Shown one piece after another: positions 1-10,140 of a DNA stretch of 64,000 nt. The position numbers and the translations under genes were made by a program. Every line of letters starts with the position of its first letter. Position 1 is the stretch's first letter. The stretch comes from an uncultured bacterium (GTDB lineage: Bacteria > Cyanobacteriota > Vampirovibrionia > Gastranaerophilales > Gastranaerophilaceae). The stretch spans positions 194,357 through 258,356 of the forward strand of contig CAJMSH010000002.1 of NCBI GenBank assembly GCA_905216055.1, written 5' to 3'. Under the pieces are notes generated by a model. It saw only the letters and a program-made list of their open reading frames with translations. It was not told the DNA's origin and did no database searches.

Positions 1-348
1 TCCATAAGTTTGAGCAATAATTTTTTCACTTGTAACACCATTCAAAAGCGACATTATAACAGTATCGTCCTGAACAAAATTTTTAATATTTTCAATTACA
101 TCAAACAAACCGTCATATTTTGTAGCTATTATAATTAAGTCTGCTTTAAAATTGTTATCATCTGGCAATACATAATTAAAATTTAATTCTTTACCGTTAA
201 AAATCGTAGGATTTTTAATATATCTTTCATATCGTTGCTTATCAACCAAAACCCTTAAATTTTCAGCATCATAATTTTGGATTTTATTGGCATAAATACT
301 GCCTACTGCCCCTATACCGCATATTAAAACATTTTTTATATCTTTCAT
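1..348 (-). CDS. panE: 2-dehydropantoate 2-reductase, N-terminal part (cut by window edge)
   Basis: Ketopantoate reductase reduces 2-dehydropantoate to pantoate with NADPH in pantothenate/CoA synthesis, in the cytoplasm. The 116 visible codons start at ATG 346-348 and read MKDIKNVLICGIGAVGSIYA, a Rossmann beta-alpha-beta with the GxGxxG dinucleotide-binding loop. Further on are a TKYD segment and an LLNGV segment, as expected in ApbA/PanE proteins. The C-terminal catalytic half lies outside the window, so another ApbA-family reductase cannot be excluded. It is divergent from the HD-GYP-like gene across 168 bp. Confidence 0.82.
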   Translation of the reverse strand, partial: MKDIKNVLICGIGAVGSIYANKIQNYDAENLRVLVDKQRYERYIKNPTIFNGKELNFNYVLPDDNNFKADLIIIATKYDGLFDVIENIKNFVQDDTVIMSLLNGVTSEKIIAQTYG

Positions 349-516
349 ATTTTTATAATAACACACGAAATCTGAAAAAAAATTATTCTTTATATATATT
401 TAATCCCAATTTGTTAAAAATTGTACACATGGACAAGTTTTAAGACAATTTTCAAATAGAAAAACACTTTATAAATATATATTAGTAGTGTAGTAAATTT
501 ATAGTGTAGAATTCTA

Positions 517-1296
517 ATGGGATTGGAAATTTCAAAAGCGTTTAGTGTAGGCGCAATACAACCGAATATTTATGTTAACCGAAACAGATATAATGTAGGC
601 TTTTTCGGCGACTTATATTCTGATAAATTTGAGAGCAACTCTCCACAAAGATATACATCAGAACCTGTTATAAGAAAAATGATTAATTCAAATCCAAAAA
701 TAAAAAATCTTGTAAAAGATTTCAACCCTGAATTAAACTTGAATATGCAGGAATTAGAACAACTTTTGGCACAACATGCAACAGATACAAAAAATATTGC
801 AAAAGGAATAACTCAAAATCTTCCGTTTTCTCTACAAACAAAAGTAAATACTCAAGCCATAGAATCAGCAGCATACCTTCATGATCTTGGCAAAGTTCTT
901 ATACCTGCAGAAATTTTAAACAAGCCTGACAGACTTAATGAAGCTGAAACACAAATTATGCATAAGCATTCACAATTAAGTTATGAGCTTTTAAAGAATT
1001 CAAGCCTTGATGAAAAAACATTAAACCTAATCAGAAACCACCATCAAAATGCTAAAAAGACAGGCTATCCTTGGGTTGGCAAAGATTTTAATGCAGATTT
1101 AGACTTGCAAATTTTATCAACAGCAGACAAATACTCTGCGCTGACAGAAACTCGTACATATAAAGCACCAATGAGTTCAAAAGAAGCTTTGACAATAATT
1201 TACCAAGACGTGAAAGAAGGCAAACTTCATCCGTTTGTATTCAAAGCACTCGTAAATTATGCAAATGACACAACACCAATGGCAAAAGCAATATAG
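517..1296 (+). CDS. HD-GYP-like domain protein
   Basis: A 259-residue protein of the HD phosphohydrolase superfamily, closest in pattern to HD-GYP cyclic-di-GMP phosphodiesterases. The HD motif HDLGK is at 122-126, further histidines lie near 149-151, HH is at 175-176, and a GYP triplet at 183-185 is followed by TADKYSALTETRTYK, a standard HD-GYP block. The first 75 residues match no domain I know and there is no signal peptide or membrane segment. The HHQNAKKTGYP block is altered from the usual HHExxDGxGYP, so activity on c-di-GMP is uncertain. No strong ribosome binding site precedes the ATG. Confidence 0.7.
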   Translation: MGLEISKAFSVGAIQPNIYVNRNRYNVGFFGDLYSDKFESNSPQRYTSEPVIRKMINSNPKIKNLVKDFNPELNLNMQELEQLLAQHATDTKNIAKGITQNLPFSLQTKVNTQAIESAAYLHDLGKVLIPAEILNKPDRLNEAETQIMHKHSQLSYELLKNSSLDEKTLNLIRNHHQNAKKTGYPWVGKDFNADLDLQILSTADKYSALTETRTYKAPMSSKEALTIIYQDVKEGKLHPFVFKALVNYANDTTPMAKAI

Positions 1297-1310
1297 CTGT
1301 TTATTTTGAG

Positions 1311-1331
1311 ATACTGAAACAATTTCAGTAT
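1311..1331. terminator. 9-bp hairpin between convergent genes
   Basis: Perfect inverted repeat ATACTGAAA / TTTCAGTAT with a 3-base loop, between the stop of the HD-GYP-like gene and the stop of pyrG on the other strand. The following bases are AT-rich but not a clean T-run, so it is a plausible weak bidirectional terminator. Confidence 0.5.
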
Positions 1332-1380
1332 AATATAATTTTTATATTTATCTAATATTACGCTTTTAGCTTTTAATGCA

Positions 1381-2982
<1,602 letters not shown>

Positions 2983-3033
2983 TTATCCCTTTCCAACAAT
3001 ACAATTAAATTTTTAATAAAAATTTTTATATTA

Positions 3034-3084
3034 ATTCCCTAAAGTAATTTTGTAAAATTACAAAATACAAAGCCTTTAGGGAAT
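3034..3084. repeat. Nested inverted repeat in the gatC-pyrG gap
   Basis: Outer arms ATTCCCTAAAG (3034-3044) and CTTTAGGGAAT (3074-3084) pair over 11 bp. Inside, GTAATTTT and AAAATTAC form a second 8-bp hairpin. On the minus strand it sits in the pyrG leader and after the gatC stop. No T-run follows it, so it is not a textbook terminator. It may be an RNA processing or attenuation structure, or a small palindromic repeat. Confidence 0.55.
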
Positions 3085-3098
3085 ATAAATATACAATT

Positions 3099-3380
3099 CT
3101 AGTTAATTTTAGGTACTTTAAAAAATCCGTTTTCAACTTCAGGAGCATTAGCCATCAAGTCTTCCTTACTAATTTCTTGAACGACTTTATCTTCTCTCAT
3201 TACATTACAGAAATCAATAACCTGACACATTGGCTTAACGTTTGAAGTATCAACTTCATTCATCTGATCAACATACTTTAAAACATCACCTAATTGTTTT
3301 GTATATAACTCTTTTTCTTCTTCTGTTAATTCAAGTCTTGCAAGTTTTGCAACATGTTCTACATCTTTAATCGTAATCAT
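3099..3380 (-). CDS. gatC: Asp-tRNA(Asn)/Glu-tRNA(Gln) amidotransferase subunit C
   Basis: Small subunit of the GatCAB complex that amidates Glu-tRNA(Gln) and/or Asp-tRNA(Asn). The 93 residues start MITIKDVEHVAKLARLELTE, the diagnostic GatC N terminus, followed by the helix that wraps GatA and the conserved end ENGFFKVPKI. GGAGTGG lies a few bases upstream of ATG 3380. gatA and gatB are not in the window. Confidence 0.94.
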   Translation of the reverse strand: MITIKDVEHVAKLARLELTEEEKELYTKQLGDVLKYVDQMNEVDTSNVKPMCQVIDFCNVMREDKVVQEISKEDLMANAPEVENGFFKVPKIN

Positions 3381-3508
3381 TTTTCCACTCCGTTATTCTA
3401 TTATAGTAGCATAAAAATATTACATGATGTAAAATTATTACATAAATTTAATGATTTCTAAAATAAAAATGTTATGCTATAATACTATTATTATTGGAGA
3501 TTAATTCG

Positions 3509-4297
3509 TTGGAGATTAAAGCAAAAAGACATACAGACGATTTAGATGAACAACTTCTTGCATACAAAGATTGTACTGATGAGAAGAAAAAGCGTATGCT
3601 TCATATTAATATTGTTGAAAGCGGTATGAATCTTGTAAAAAAAATTGCAGGAAATATTTCTGCTCAATCAGGTATTTCTAATGAAGATTTGGTGCAAGTC
3701 GGCTCTATTGGATTAATCAAGGCTATTGAATTTTTTAACCCTCAAAAAAACACAAAATTCAAAACTTATGCCTCTTATTTTATTAGAGGTGAAATCAAAC
3801 ACTATTTGAGAGATAAGGCCTCTATGATAAAGGCTCCAAGGGAATTACAAGAACTTGTATTCAAAATCAGTTCTGCTGTTAAACAGTTGAAAGAAAAAGG
3901 AATTGAAGATCCGTCAGAAGATCAAATTGCTGATATTGTCGGAGTTTCCGTTGAAAAGATACATGAAGTAATGGAAATAGAGCTTTGCAAAAGCACACTA
4001 TCTCTTGATCAAGCAATATCAAACGTTGATGATGATGATTTGACTCTTATTGATAAAATCCCGTCTGGCGATTATCAAGAATTTATGAATTCTTATGAAA
4101 ATAAAATGATGCTTGCTGCTGCAATAAAAAAATTGCCAAATGATTTACAACAAATTATCGAAATGAGTTATTATGAAGATTTAAACCAGCGTGAAATTTC
4201 CGAAAGAATTCATATTTCACAAATGCAGGTTTCAAGAAGACTGAAAAAAGCCTTAAGCAAAATGTATGAAATAATTACGTCTAAAGATGAAAAATAA
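3509..4297 (+). CDS. RNA polymerase sigma factor, SigB/SigF/WhiG type
   Basis: Alternative sigma-70 family factor of 262 residues. Region 2 runs from the VESGMNLV helix through EDLVQVGSIGLIKAIEFF and TYASYFIRGEIKHYLRD, region 3 follows, and region 4 ends with the helix-turn-helix NQREISERIHISQMQVSRRL. Absence of region 1.1 and the RGEIKHYLRD block indicate group 3, as in SigB/F/G and cyanobacterial SigF. I chose TTG 3509 because GGAGA (3496-3500) lies 8 bases before it; an in-frame TTG at 3494 would include that binding site. It is 15 bp upstream of the prepilin peptidase gene and probably cotranscribed, suggesting a link to pilus or secretion genes. Confidence 0.88.
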   Translation: MEIKAKRHTDDLDEQLLAYKDCTDEKKKRMLHINIVESGMNLVKKIAGNISAQSGISNEDLVQVGSIGLIKAIEFFNPQKNTKFKTYASYFIRGEIKHYLRDKASMIKAPRELQELVFKISSAVKQLKEKGIEDPSEDQIADIVGVSVEKIHEVMEIELCKSTLSLDQAISNVDDDDLTLIDKIPSGDYQEFMNSYENKMMLAAAIKKLPNDLQQIIEMSYYEDLNQREISERIHISQMQVSRRLKKALSKMYEIITSKDEK

Positions 4298-4312
4298 AAG
4301 GAGACATTAAAA

Positions 4313-5308
4313 ATGGGAGCTTTAATAGCGATTTTAGCATTTGTTTTTATTATCGGCTTGTGCATTGGAAGTTTTTTAAATGTTGTTATTTTAAGAACTT
4401 TAAGCGAGGAATCCATTGTATTTCCGGCTTCTAAATGCCCAAAATGCCAACACCCGTTAAAATGGTGGCATAATATACCGGTTTTATCTTATATCTTTTT
4501 AAGAGGGAAATGTGCTTTTTGTAAAGAACACATTAGCATTCAATATCCAATTGTTGAACTTTTAACAGGTATAATTTTTACATTATTATTTATGAAATTC
4601 GGAGTAAGCGCAGATACACTGTTTGCGTGGATAATTTCATCATTACTTATCGTAATTGCAGGAACAGATATTAAGGAAAAAGTTGTTTATGATGTTCACA
4701 CATATACATTAATAGCTATCGGACTTTTATACGCGATTGTTGTAACTGCAGTATCTATTTTCCAAACACACATTGCAGGAACTCCAATGGAATTTACAAA
4801 ATATTTTGTACTTAACAATCCAATATTTATGTCACTTATGGGTATGCTTTTAGGTGCTGCTATTCTTGAAATATGCGCAAGAGCAGGATATTTAATTGTT
4901 GGGACAAGAGCTTTTGGAGAAGGTGATACTTTTATCGCTGCAGGTTTAGGTTCAATTTTTGGATGGAGATCTTTAATTGTTGTACTTGCAATGTCAGTTC
5001 TTATTCAAGTAATCATATTTTTACCTATATTTATAAAAGGACTTGTTAAAAATAAAGATTGGAAAACTCTTACAACCTTCACTGTTTTTGTAATATTTGC
5101 AATTGCATTCTACGCATTACAAAATTACAGAGTTATAACTGTTGAAAATATTGCGCTATACACAGTATTTGCAATAATCCTTGCAGCTCTTGGTATTATA
5201 TCTTGCGTATTTATCTTTAAAGGATTACGCGAACACCCTGAAAATAGAACTTATATGCCGTTTGGACCAGCAATGGTTGTTGCAGCATTCATTGCTCTAA
5301 TTTTATAA
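4313..5308 (+). CDS. Type IV prepilin leader peptidase/methyltransferase (A24 family)
   Basis: Inner-membrane aspartic protease that cleaves and N-methylates type IV pilin-like preproteins. The 331 residues have the A24 N-terminal block GSFLNVVILR, then two CxxC pairs (CPKC and CAFC) of the zinc-bound cytoplasmic loop of the bifunctional form. The catalytic aspartates are in GTDIKEKVVYD and in the GEGD motif. There are about eight membrane segments, and the protein is somewhat longer than usual at the C terminus. AGGAGA precedes ATG 4313. Its likely substrates in the window are the two pseudopilins near 12 kb and 63 kb. Confidence 0.93.
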   Translation: MGALIAILAFVFIIGLCIGSFLNVVILRTLSEESIVFPASKCPKCQHPLKWWHNIPVLSYIFLRGKCAFCKEHISIQYPIVELLTGIIFTLLFMKFGVSADTLFAWIISSLLIVIAGTDIKEKVVYDVHTYTLIAIGLLYAIVVTAVSIFQTHIAGTPMEFTKYFVLNNPIFMSLMGMLLGAAILEICARAGYLIVGTRAFGEGDTFIAAGLGSIFGWRSLIVVLAMSVLIQVIIFLPIFIKGLVKNKDWKTLTTFTVFVIFAIAFYALQNYRVITVENIALYTVFAIILAALGIISCVFIFKGLREHPENRTYMPFGPAMVVAAFIALIL

Positions 5309-5336
5309 AAAATTATTATTTTCAAAATATATGATA

Positions 5337-5368
5337 AAAAACTCTTTGAATATATCAAAGAGTTTTTT
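5337..5368. terminator. Intrinsic terminator, prepilin peptidase / ruvA
   Basis: ACTCTTTGA / TCAAAGAGT stem with a 5-base loop, flanked by an A-run and a T-run. It fits both the plus-strand prepilin peptidase and the minus-strand ruvA transcripts, whose stops face each other. Confidence 0.85.
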
Positions 5369-5393
5369 ATTATTACAAATTTTTTTTACATCT

Positions 5394-6014
5394 TTAAACA
5401 GCAGACAAAATCTTTAATGCTTCTTTTAAAATTTCTTCTGCAGAAGCTTTATCTCCCAAAATAGAAAGAGCTTTTGACAGAGCATCTTGAATTTCTTTTC
5501 TCTCATAACCTAGAGAAACAAGCACCATTTGAGCATCTTCAACAGCTTTATCATCAATTTTTGCAGGAGTAATTGAAGTAATTTTTATAGGTTCTTTTGT
5601 TTGATAATTCATCAACTTATCTTTTAGTTCAAGAATAATTTTTTGAGCTAATTTAGGCCCTACCCCTTTTGCTCTTGTAAGTTCTTTATAATTCCCGTCT
5701 ATTACAAAACCAATAAGCTCGGAAGATTCAAATTCATCAAGCAAAGTCAAAGCCATTTTAGAGCCAACACCGGAAACAGATGTCAAAATATTGAAAATAT
5801 CCCGATCTTCCTTGTGCAAAAATCCGCAAAGACTCATTTTATCTTCCCTATGCAACAAAACTGTGTAAATTTTTATATCACCGTCAGGCATTTGAGAAAA
5901 ATCTCTTGTTGTAACCTCTAAAAGATAACCTATTCCTGAAGTTTCAACCGTTACAAATGTACCTTTTGAAGAATTTGATTTATTTGTTAAAATTCCCTTG
6001 ATATAATCGTACAT
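5394..6014 (-). CDS. ruvA: Holliday junction helicase subunit RuvA
   Basis: Tetrameric junction-binding protein that recruits RuvB for branch migration. Domain I is an OB-fold (YDYIKGILT onward). Two helix-hairpin-helix motifs follow (ILTSVSGVGSKMALTLL and LTRAKGVGPKLAQKIILELKDKL), then a flexible linker and a C-terminal three-helix domain. I use ATG 6014 (206 residues) because GAGGA lies just upstream; an upstream in-frame TTG (6032) would place that site inside the gene. It follows dnaA by 34 bp in the same operon. Confidence 0.95.
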   Translation of the reverse strand: MYDYIKGILTNKSNSSKGTFVTVETSGIGYLLEVTTRDFSQMPDGDIKIYTVLLHREDKMSLCGFLHKEDRDIFNILTSVSGVGSKMALTLLDEFESSELIGFVIDGNYKELTRAKGVGPKLAQKIILELKDKLMNYQTKEPIKITSITPAKIDDKAVEDAQMVLVSLGYERKEIQDALSKALSILGDKASAEEILKEALKILSAV

Positions 6015-6048
6015 AAAATTTCCTCTACTCAATAAAATTTTAATCTTT

Positions 6049-7428
6049 TTATTTTTCTAAAGTTCGCCTTATTGTATATACAGCATTTTCCAAATCTTTA
6101 TTCGTCCTCAATTCATCTTTAATTTTTTCATAAGAATAAAGCATAGTAGTATGTTTTTTCTTGAAAAATTCTGCAATACTTTCAAAACTTTTTTGTGTCA
6201 ATTCACGTGACATATAAACTGCAATATGACGGGCTGAAGAAACTCTTTGATTTCTTGCTGAGCTTAAAAAATCACTCAAAGAAACGCCATAATAATCGCC
6301 CACAGCTCTTGCGACCTTTTCAATTGTTAATTCTTCTCTTGCAGCTTCACAATTCAAAACTTTTTTTGCATAAGCAAGCGTTAAATCAACTTTTTCGATG
6401 TCTGCATAAGCACTAACTTTATTAAATGCGCCTTCAAGTTCTCTCACATTATTCACAAAATTTTTAGCAATATATTCAAACACATCAAAATCAGCTTTTA
6501 CATTTGCCTGTTCAGCAAGATTCTTCAAAATTGCAACTCTAGTTTCAAAATCAGGCGGTGTAATATCAACCATTAACCCCATTTCAAAACGAGTTCTCAA
6601 CCTGTCTGGAAGTGTCGGAATATCCTTTGGCAATCTGTCTGATGTTATTACTATCTGCTTATTTTTGTTATGCAAACTGTCAAATGTATGGAATATTTCT
6701 TCCATAGTATAAGTTTTACTTTCCAAAAACTGAATATCATCAATTAATAAAACATCAACATTTCTATATTTCTGACGAAATTTTTCCATACGGGCATTTC
6801 TGTCATTCCCGCCACATTGAATATTCTTGATTAACTCATTAACATACTCTTCTGTTTTAATATATTTTACTTTCAATTTCGGCTTATTAAAAATTATATA
6901 ATGCCCGATTGCTTGCATCAAATGGGTTTTGCCAAGACCTGAAGCTCCATATATAAACAAAGGATTATATTTTTTTGCAGGATTTTGAGCTACCGCAAAA
7001 GCTGCAGCATGAGCAAATCTGCTATTTTCTCCAACTACAAAATTTGAAAATTTATATTTCAAATTCAAATTAGCAGAAGACTGCATCTGAGCAAGATTAT
7101 CCATAATCCTGTTGTCATCTGATTCAGAAAGAGCTTTTTTCTGTTTTTGAAGTTCTTTTTTCTTTTCTTTCTGATAACGGTCTGCAAATTCCTCGTCATA
7201 CACAACGTTATAGCTTATATTTTTACCGTAAGCATTTTTTAAAGCTTCTAAAATTTTTGCATCATGCTGTGATTTTATTGCTTGCGGGGCAAGTGCATGA
7301 GCTGTAATTAAAGTTAAAACATTACCGTCAAAAGAAACAGGTTCCAAAGGTTCTATCCACATCTTAAATGTCGGAACCGTCTCGGCTAACTCCTCTTTTG
7401 CTTTGCTCCATATCTCTTTTTCATCCAT
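6049..7428 (-). CDS. dnaA: Chromosomal replication initiator DnaA
   Basis: AAA+ initiator that binds and opens oriC. The 459 residues comprise N-terminal domain I, a Lys/Gln-rich linker (about 85-115), and the AAA+ core with Walker A GASGLGKTHL at 161-170 and Walker B VLLIDDIQFL. The C-terminal DNA-binding helix-turn-helix reads HTTMLYSYEKI where most DnaA proteins have DHSTVLHA. No good ribosome binding site is visible before ATG 7428. It is not beside dnaN and I see no cluster of DnaA boxes nearby. It belongs to a ppiC-pepP-trmH-dnaA-ruvA series. Confidence 0.97.
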   Translation of the reverse strand: MDEKEIWSKAKEELAETVPTFKMWIEPLEPVSFDGNVLTLITAHALAPQAIKSQHDAKILEALKNAYGKNISYNVVYDEEFADRYQKEKKKELQKQKKALSESDDNRIMDNLAQMQSSANLNLKYKFSNFVVGENSRFAHAAAFAVAQNPAKKYNPLFIYGASGLGKTHLMQAIGHYIIFNKPKLKVKYIKTEEYVNELIKNIQCGGNDRNARMEKFRQKYRNVDVLLIDDIQFLESKTYTMEEIFHTFDSLHNKNKQIVITSDRLPKDIPTLPDRLRTRFEMGLMVDITPPDFETRVAILKNLAEQANVKADFDVFEYIAKNFVNNVRELEGAFNKVSAYADIEKVDLTLAYAKKVLNCEAAREELTIEKVARAVGDYYGVSLSDFLSSARNQRVSSARHIAVYMSRELTQKSFESIAEFFKKKHTTMLYSYEKIKDELRTNKDLENAVYTIRRTLEK

Positions 7429-7476
7429 AATTTAATTTTACTATAAAAATAATTTTTATAATGCTTAGAAAATTTT

Positions 7477-8229
7477 TTATACAAACAATTTATATAAAAT
7501 AACTGCACATGAAATTGACAAATTCAAAGATTCAACATTTGGTGCCATTTCAATTTTTACACTTTTTGTTGCAAAATTTATCAACTCATCAGACAACCCG
7601 TCAGCTTCAGAGCCAAACATCACAAGCAAAGGTTCTTTTACTTTAATATCTTTCAAGTATTCTTTTGCTCTCGGCAAAGTTGCAACACGTTCAAACCCGC
7701 TAAATTCATTCTTTAATTCACTAAAATCACTGATATAAACAACAGGAATTTTCCATAAATTTCCAACAGATGAACGCACACATTTAGGATTATAAATATC
7801 AGCGCACTCACTGCCGTATAATATAATAGCATCAACTCCAAATGCAGTTGACGTTCTTAAAATTGTTCCAAGATTGCCTAAATCTTTAATATTTTCAAGT
7901 AAAACAACTTTTTTTAAGTTTTTCAAATCTCTGATTGAACATATTTTTTTAACGGCAACACCAACAACTTCAGGTGCGGAATCTGTTGTTGAAATCTTTT
8001 TTAAAACAGCTTCATCAGTCAAAATTAATTTATCTTCAAGATACTTATATTCTTCAAATTTTTCTTTATGAACAAATACGTAATCAATTTCAAGTCCTGC
8101 CTGAAAAGCTTCTTCAACACATTTTTTACCTTCCAGCAAAAATTTATTTTCCTTATCTCTATATTTTTTTTGCTGTAATTTTACGGTTTCTTTAACAAGA
8201 TTATTATTTACGCTTGTAATCTCTTGCAT
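7477..8229 (-). CDS. TrmH/SpoU-family RNA 2'-O-methyltransferase
   Basis: SPOUT-class methyltransferase, probably acting on 23S rRNA ribose. The 250 residues begin with the substrate-binding domain typical of the family (SVNNNLVKE ... FLLEGKKCVEEA). The SpoU core has motif 1 ENIKDLGNLGTILRT, motif 2 MFGSEADGLSDELI and motif 3 IEMAPNVESLNLSIS, which form the trefoil knot that binds SAM. It starts one base after the stop of the peptidase gene. The exact nucleotide target (RlmB-like or other) cannot be told. Confidence 0.9.
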   Translation of the reverse strand: MQEITSVNNNLVKETVKLQQKKYRDKENKFLLEGKKCVEEAFQAGLEIDYVFVHKEKFEEYKYLEDKLILTDEAVLKKISTTDSAPEVVGVAVKKICSIRDLKNLKKVVLLENIKDLGNLGTILRTSTAFGVDAIILYGSECADIYNPKCVRSSVGNLWKIPVVYISDFSELKNEFSGFERVATLPRAKEYLKDIKVKEPLLVMFGSEADGLSDELINFATKSVKIEMAPNVESLNLSISCAVILYKLFV

Positions 8230-9753
8230 CTATAAGACCTCAAATTCCTTAAGCCATTCTTTTTCCTGTTCAGAGAGCAATGAAAAATCAATAAGTTTTT
8301 TCTCATAATTCATGTGAACAAAAGATGTTTTCTTTCCATTATTCATATAACAAGAATTTTCAAGTCTTACTCCGAAATAATTTTCGTTATACAAACCGGG
8401 TTCAATTGTAAAACACATGTTATCTTTTATCTCAATTTTAGCCATTTCATTTTTGCTCAAATTTGGCGGATACTCATGAACACTCACACCAATTCCATGA
8501 CCTAAGCCGTGATTAAATACAAAACCATCAATTTCATTTTCAGAATATATTTTTCTTGCAAGAGCATCGACTTCATACCCGTTTGTCAAATTGGAATTAT
8601 AAGCATTCAAAAACATTTTCAAAACAGTTGTATAAACTCTCCTTTGCAATTCAGAAGGAGTTCCTTTTACAAACACTCTTGTAATATCTGTTGCAAGTCC
8701 CTGTTCATAATACGCACCGCAATCAATCAAAACAAGAGATCCGTCTTTTAAGATTTCATCTTTAGAGCATTTTGAATAATGTGCCAATGCAGAATTTTCA
8801 TCCTTTGCTACAATTGATTTAAAGCTCAAACTTTTTGCACCAAAATGTCTAAATTGTTTTTCCAATTCTTGAGCGATATCAAATTCAGAAATATTATCGT
8901 TATTTTCAATATAATCGCGAATTGCCTTAACTGCCATATCTGTACGTTTGAAAGCATCTATATAATGTTTTATTTCATCATCAGTTTTTACAGATTTCAT
9001 CAACTTTATAGGGCTATCCGCCAAAACTCTGACCTTGTCGCCTATCAATGCGTAATCATAAGCATTAATAGTAGATTTATCTACAAAAATATTTCCCTGA
9101 TAACTTTCAACAAAATCATCAATATCATCTAACAAGCGAGCTCTGCCTGCCAAAATAACGGCTTTTCCCCTAATTTTACTTGAATAATTTTTTGAAAAAT
9201 CTCTTAAATTAAATAAATAAGAAACTTCCTCTAAATCAGTAATTAAAACAGCACCGTCAAAATTTATATTCTTAATTTTTTCTTCAACAGGAACACCCTC
9301 AACCTGAACAATATTTGAATTATCATAAGGTATATTTTTATCTAAAGGATCGATATCAAAATACTTAAGCTCAACTCCTAAAGCTTTCAAAACCTCAACT
9401 CTTTTTTGAGAATTTTTCTTTGAAAATATACCAAGAGTCTTACCTTCAGGAATTTTTTTCACAAGTTCTTGTAAAAAAATCTGTCCTGTTTGAAGTTTCA
9501 CAACAGTAACAATATTATGATCAACCTCTAAATCAGCCTGAATATGATAACGTCCGTCAACAAAAAGATAAATATTATCGAAAGTCACAAGCGCATCACC
9601 AGTTGAGCCTGAAAAATCAGTCAGTTCATAACGGGAATTTTCATCTAATGAAGTATATTCTTCTAAATATTTGTTTGTTGCATTAACAAGAAGATATTCA
9701 ACTCCTTGCGCCTTCATAAATTCACGAATTTTATTTACAGCACTAATCATCAA
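8230..9753 (-). CDS. M24-family Xaa-Pro aminopeptidase
   Basis: Cytoplasmic dimetal peptidase that removes an N-terminal residue next to proline. The 507 residues contain two creatinase-type N-terminal domains (the first ends in LFVDGRYHIQAD), then the pita-bread domain. Metal ligands are visible in LIDCGAYYEQGLATDITR (two Asp), HGLGHGIG (His), TIEPGLY (Glu) and VRLENS (Glu). The three-domain length matches the long prolidase/aminopeptidase P form. It overlaps the end of the PPIase gene by 11 bp, implying translational coupling. Confidence 0.92.
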   Translation of the reverse strand: MMISAVNKIREFMKAQGVEYLLVNATNKYLEEYTSLDENSRYELTDFSGSTGDALVTFDNIYLFVDGRYHIQADLEVDHNIVTVVKLQTGQIFLQELVKKIPEGKTLGIFSKKNSQKRVEVLKALGVELKYFDIDPLDKNIPYDNSNIVQVEGVPVEEKIKNINFDGAVLITDLEEVSYLFNLRDFSKNYSSKIRGKAVILAGRARLLDDIDDFVESYQGNIFVDKSTINAYDYALIGDKVRVLADSPIKLMKSVKTDDEIKHYIDAFKRTDMAVKAIRDYIENNDNISEFDIAQELEKQFRHFGAKSLSFKSIVAKDENSALAHYSKCSKDEILKDGSLVLIDCGAYYEQGLATDITRVFVKGTPSELQRRVYTTVLKMFLNAYNSNLTNGYEVDALARKIYSENEIDGFVFNHGLGHGIGVSVHEYPPNLSKNEMAKIEIKDNMCFTIEPGLYNENYFGVRLENSCYMNNGKKTSFVHMNYEKKLIDFSLLSEQEKEWLKEFEVL

Positions 9754-10033
9754 TCATACCTGTCATTTGAATTAAATGCCAACCGAATTGAGTTTGTACA
9801 GGTTCAGAAATATCTCCGACCTTTTTCAAAGCAAAAGCAGCATCTTCAAAAGGTTTTACCATAACTCCGCGTTTAAAAAATCCTAAATCTCCACCATCAC
9901 GTCCGGAAGGGCAAAGAGAATGTTCTTTTGCAGCTTCGGCAAAAGATTTTCCACCTTTAATTTCTTCTAACAAATTTTTTGCTTCATCTTCAGTTTTTAC
10001 CAAAATATGACTTGCTCTTACTTCTTTCAACAT
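9743..10033 (-). CDS. Parvulin-type peptidyl-prolyl cis-trans isomerase
   Basis: A single small rotamase domain of 96 residues (EVRASHILVKT ... GGDLGFFKRGVMVKPFEDAAF ... TQFGWHLIQM), like E. coli PpiC. There is no signal peptide, so it should be cytoplasmic. ATG 10033 is chosen because AAAAGGAG lies just before it; the frame stays open to 10063 without a site. First gene of the operon that includes dnaA and ruvA. A hairpin leader ending in a terminator lies 72 bp upstream. Confidence 0.92.
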   Translation of the reverse strand: MLKEVRASHILVKTEDEAKNLLEEIKGGKSFAEAAKEHSLCPSGRDGGDLGFFKRGVMVKPFEDAAFALKKVGDISEPVQTQFGWHLIQMTGMIDD

Positions 10034-10104
10034 TATAAAAACTCCTTTTTTATTTGTACACAATTATGATAACACTAAAAAAGAGTTTCTTCAATTTACT
10101 TTAA

Positions 10105-10140
10105 ATAAAAAAACTTGTCTGAAATCAATCAAACAAGTTT
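10105..10140 (-). terminator. Intrinsic terminator of the leader/sRNA
   Basis: Minus-strand stem AAACTTGT (10140-10133) / ACAAGTTT (10118-10111), followed directly by a T-run interrupted by one A. It lies 72 bp before the first operon gene and would stop leader transcription unless it is prevented from folding. Confidence 0.75.

Noticed and set aside
6049..7476. Origin of replication next to dnaA
   Set aside because: I found no cluster of DnaA boxes (TTATCCACA type) or AT-rich repeats on either side of dnaA.
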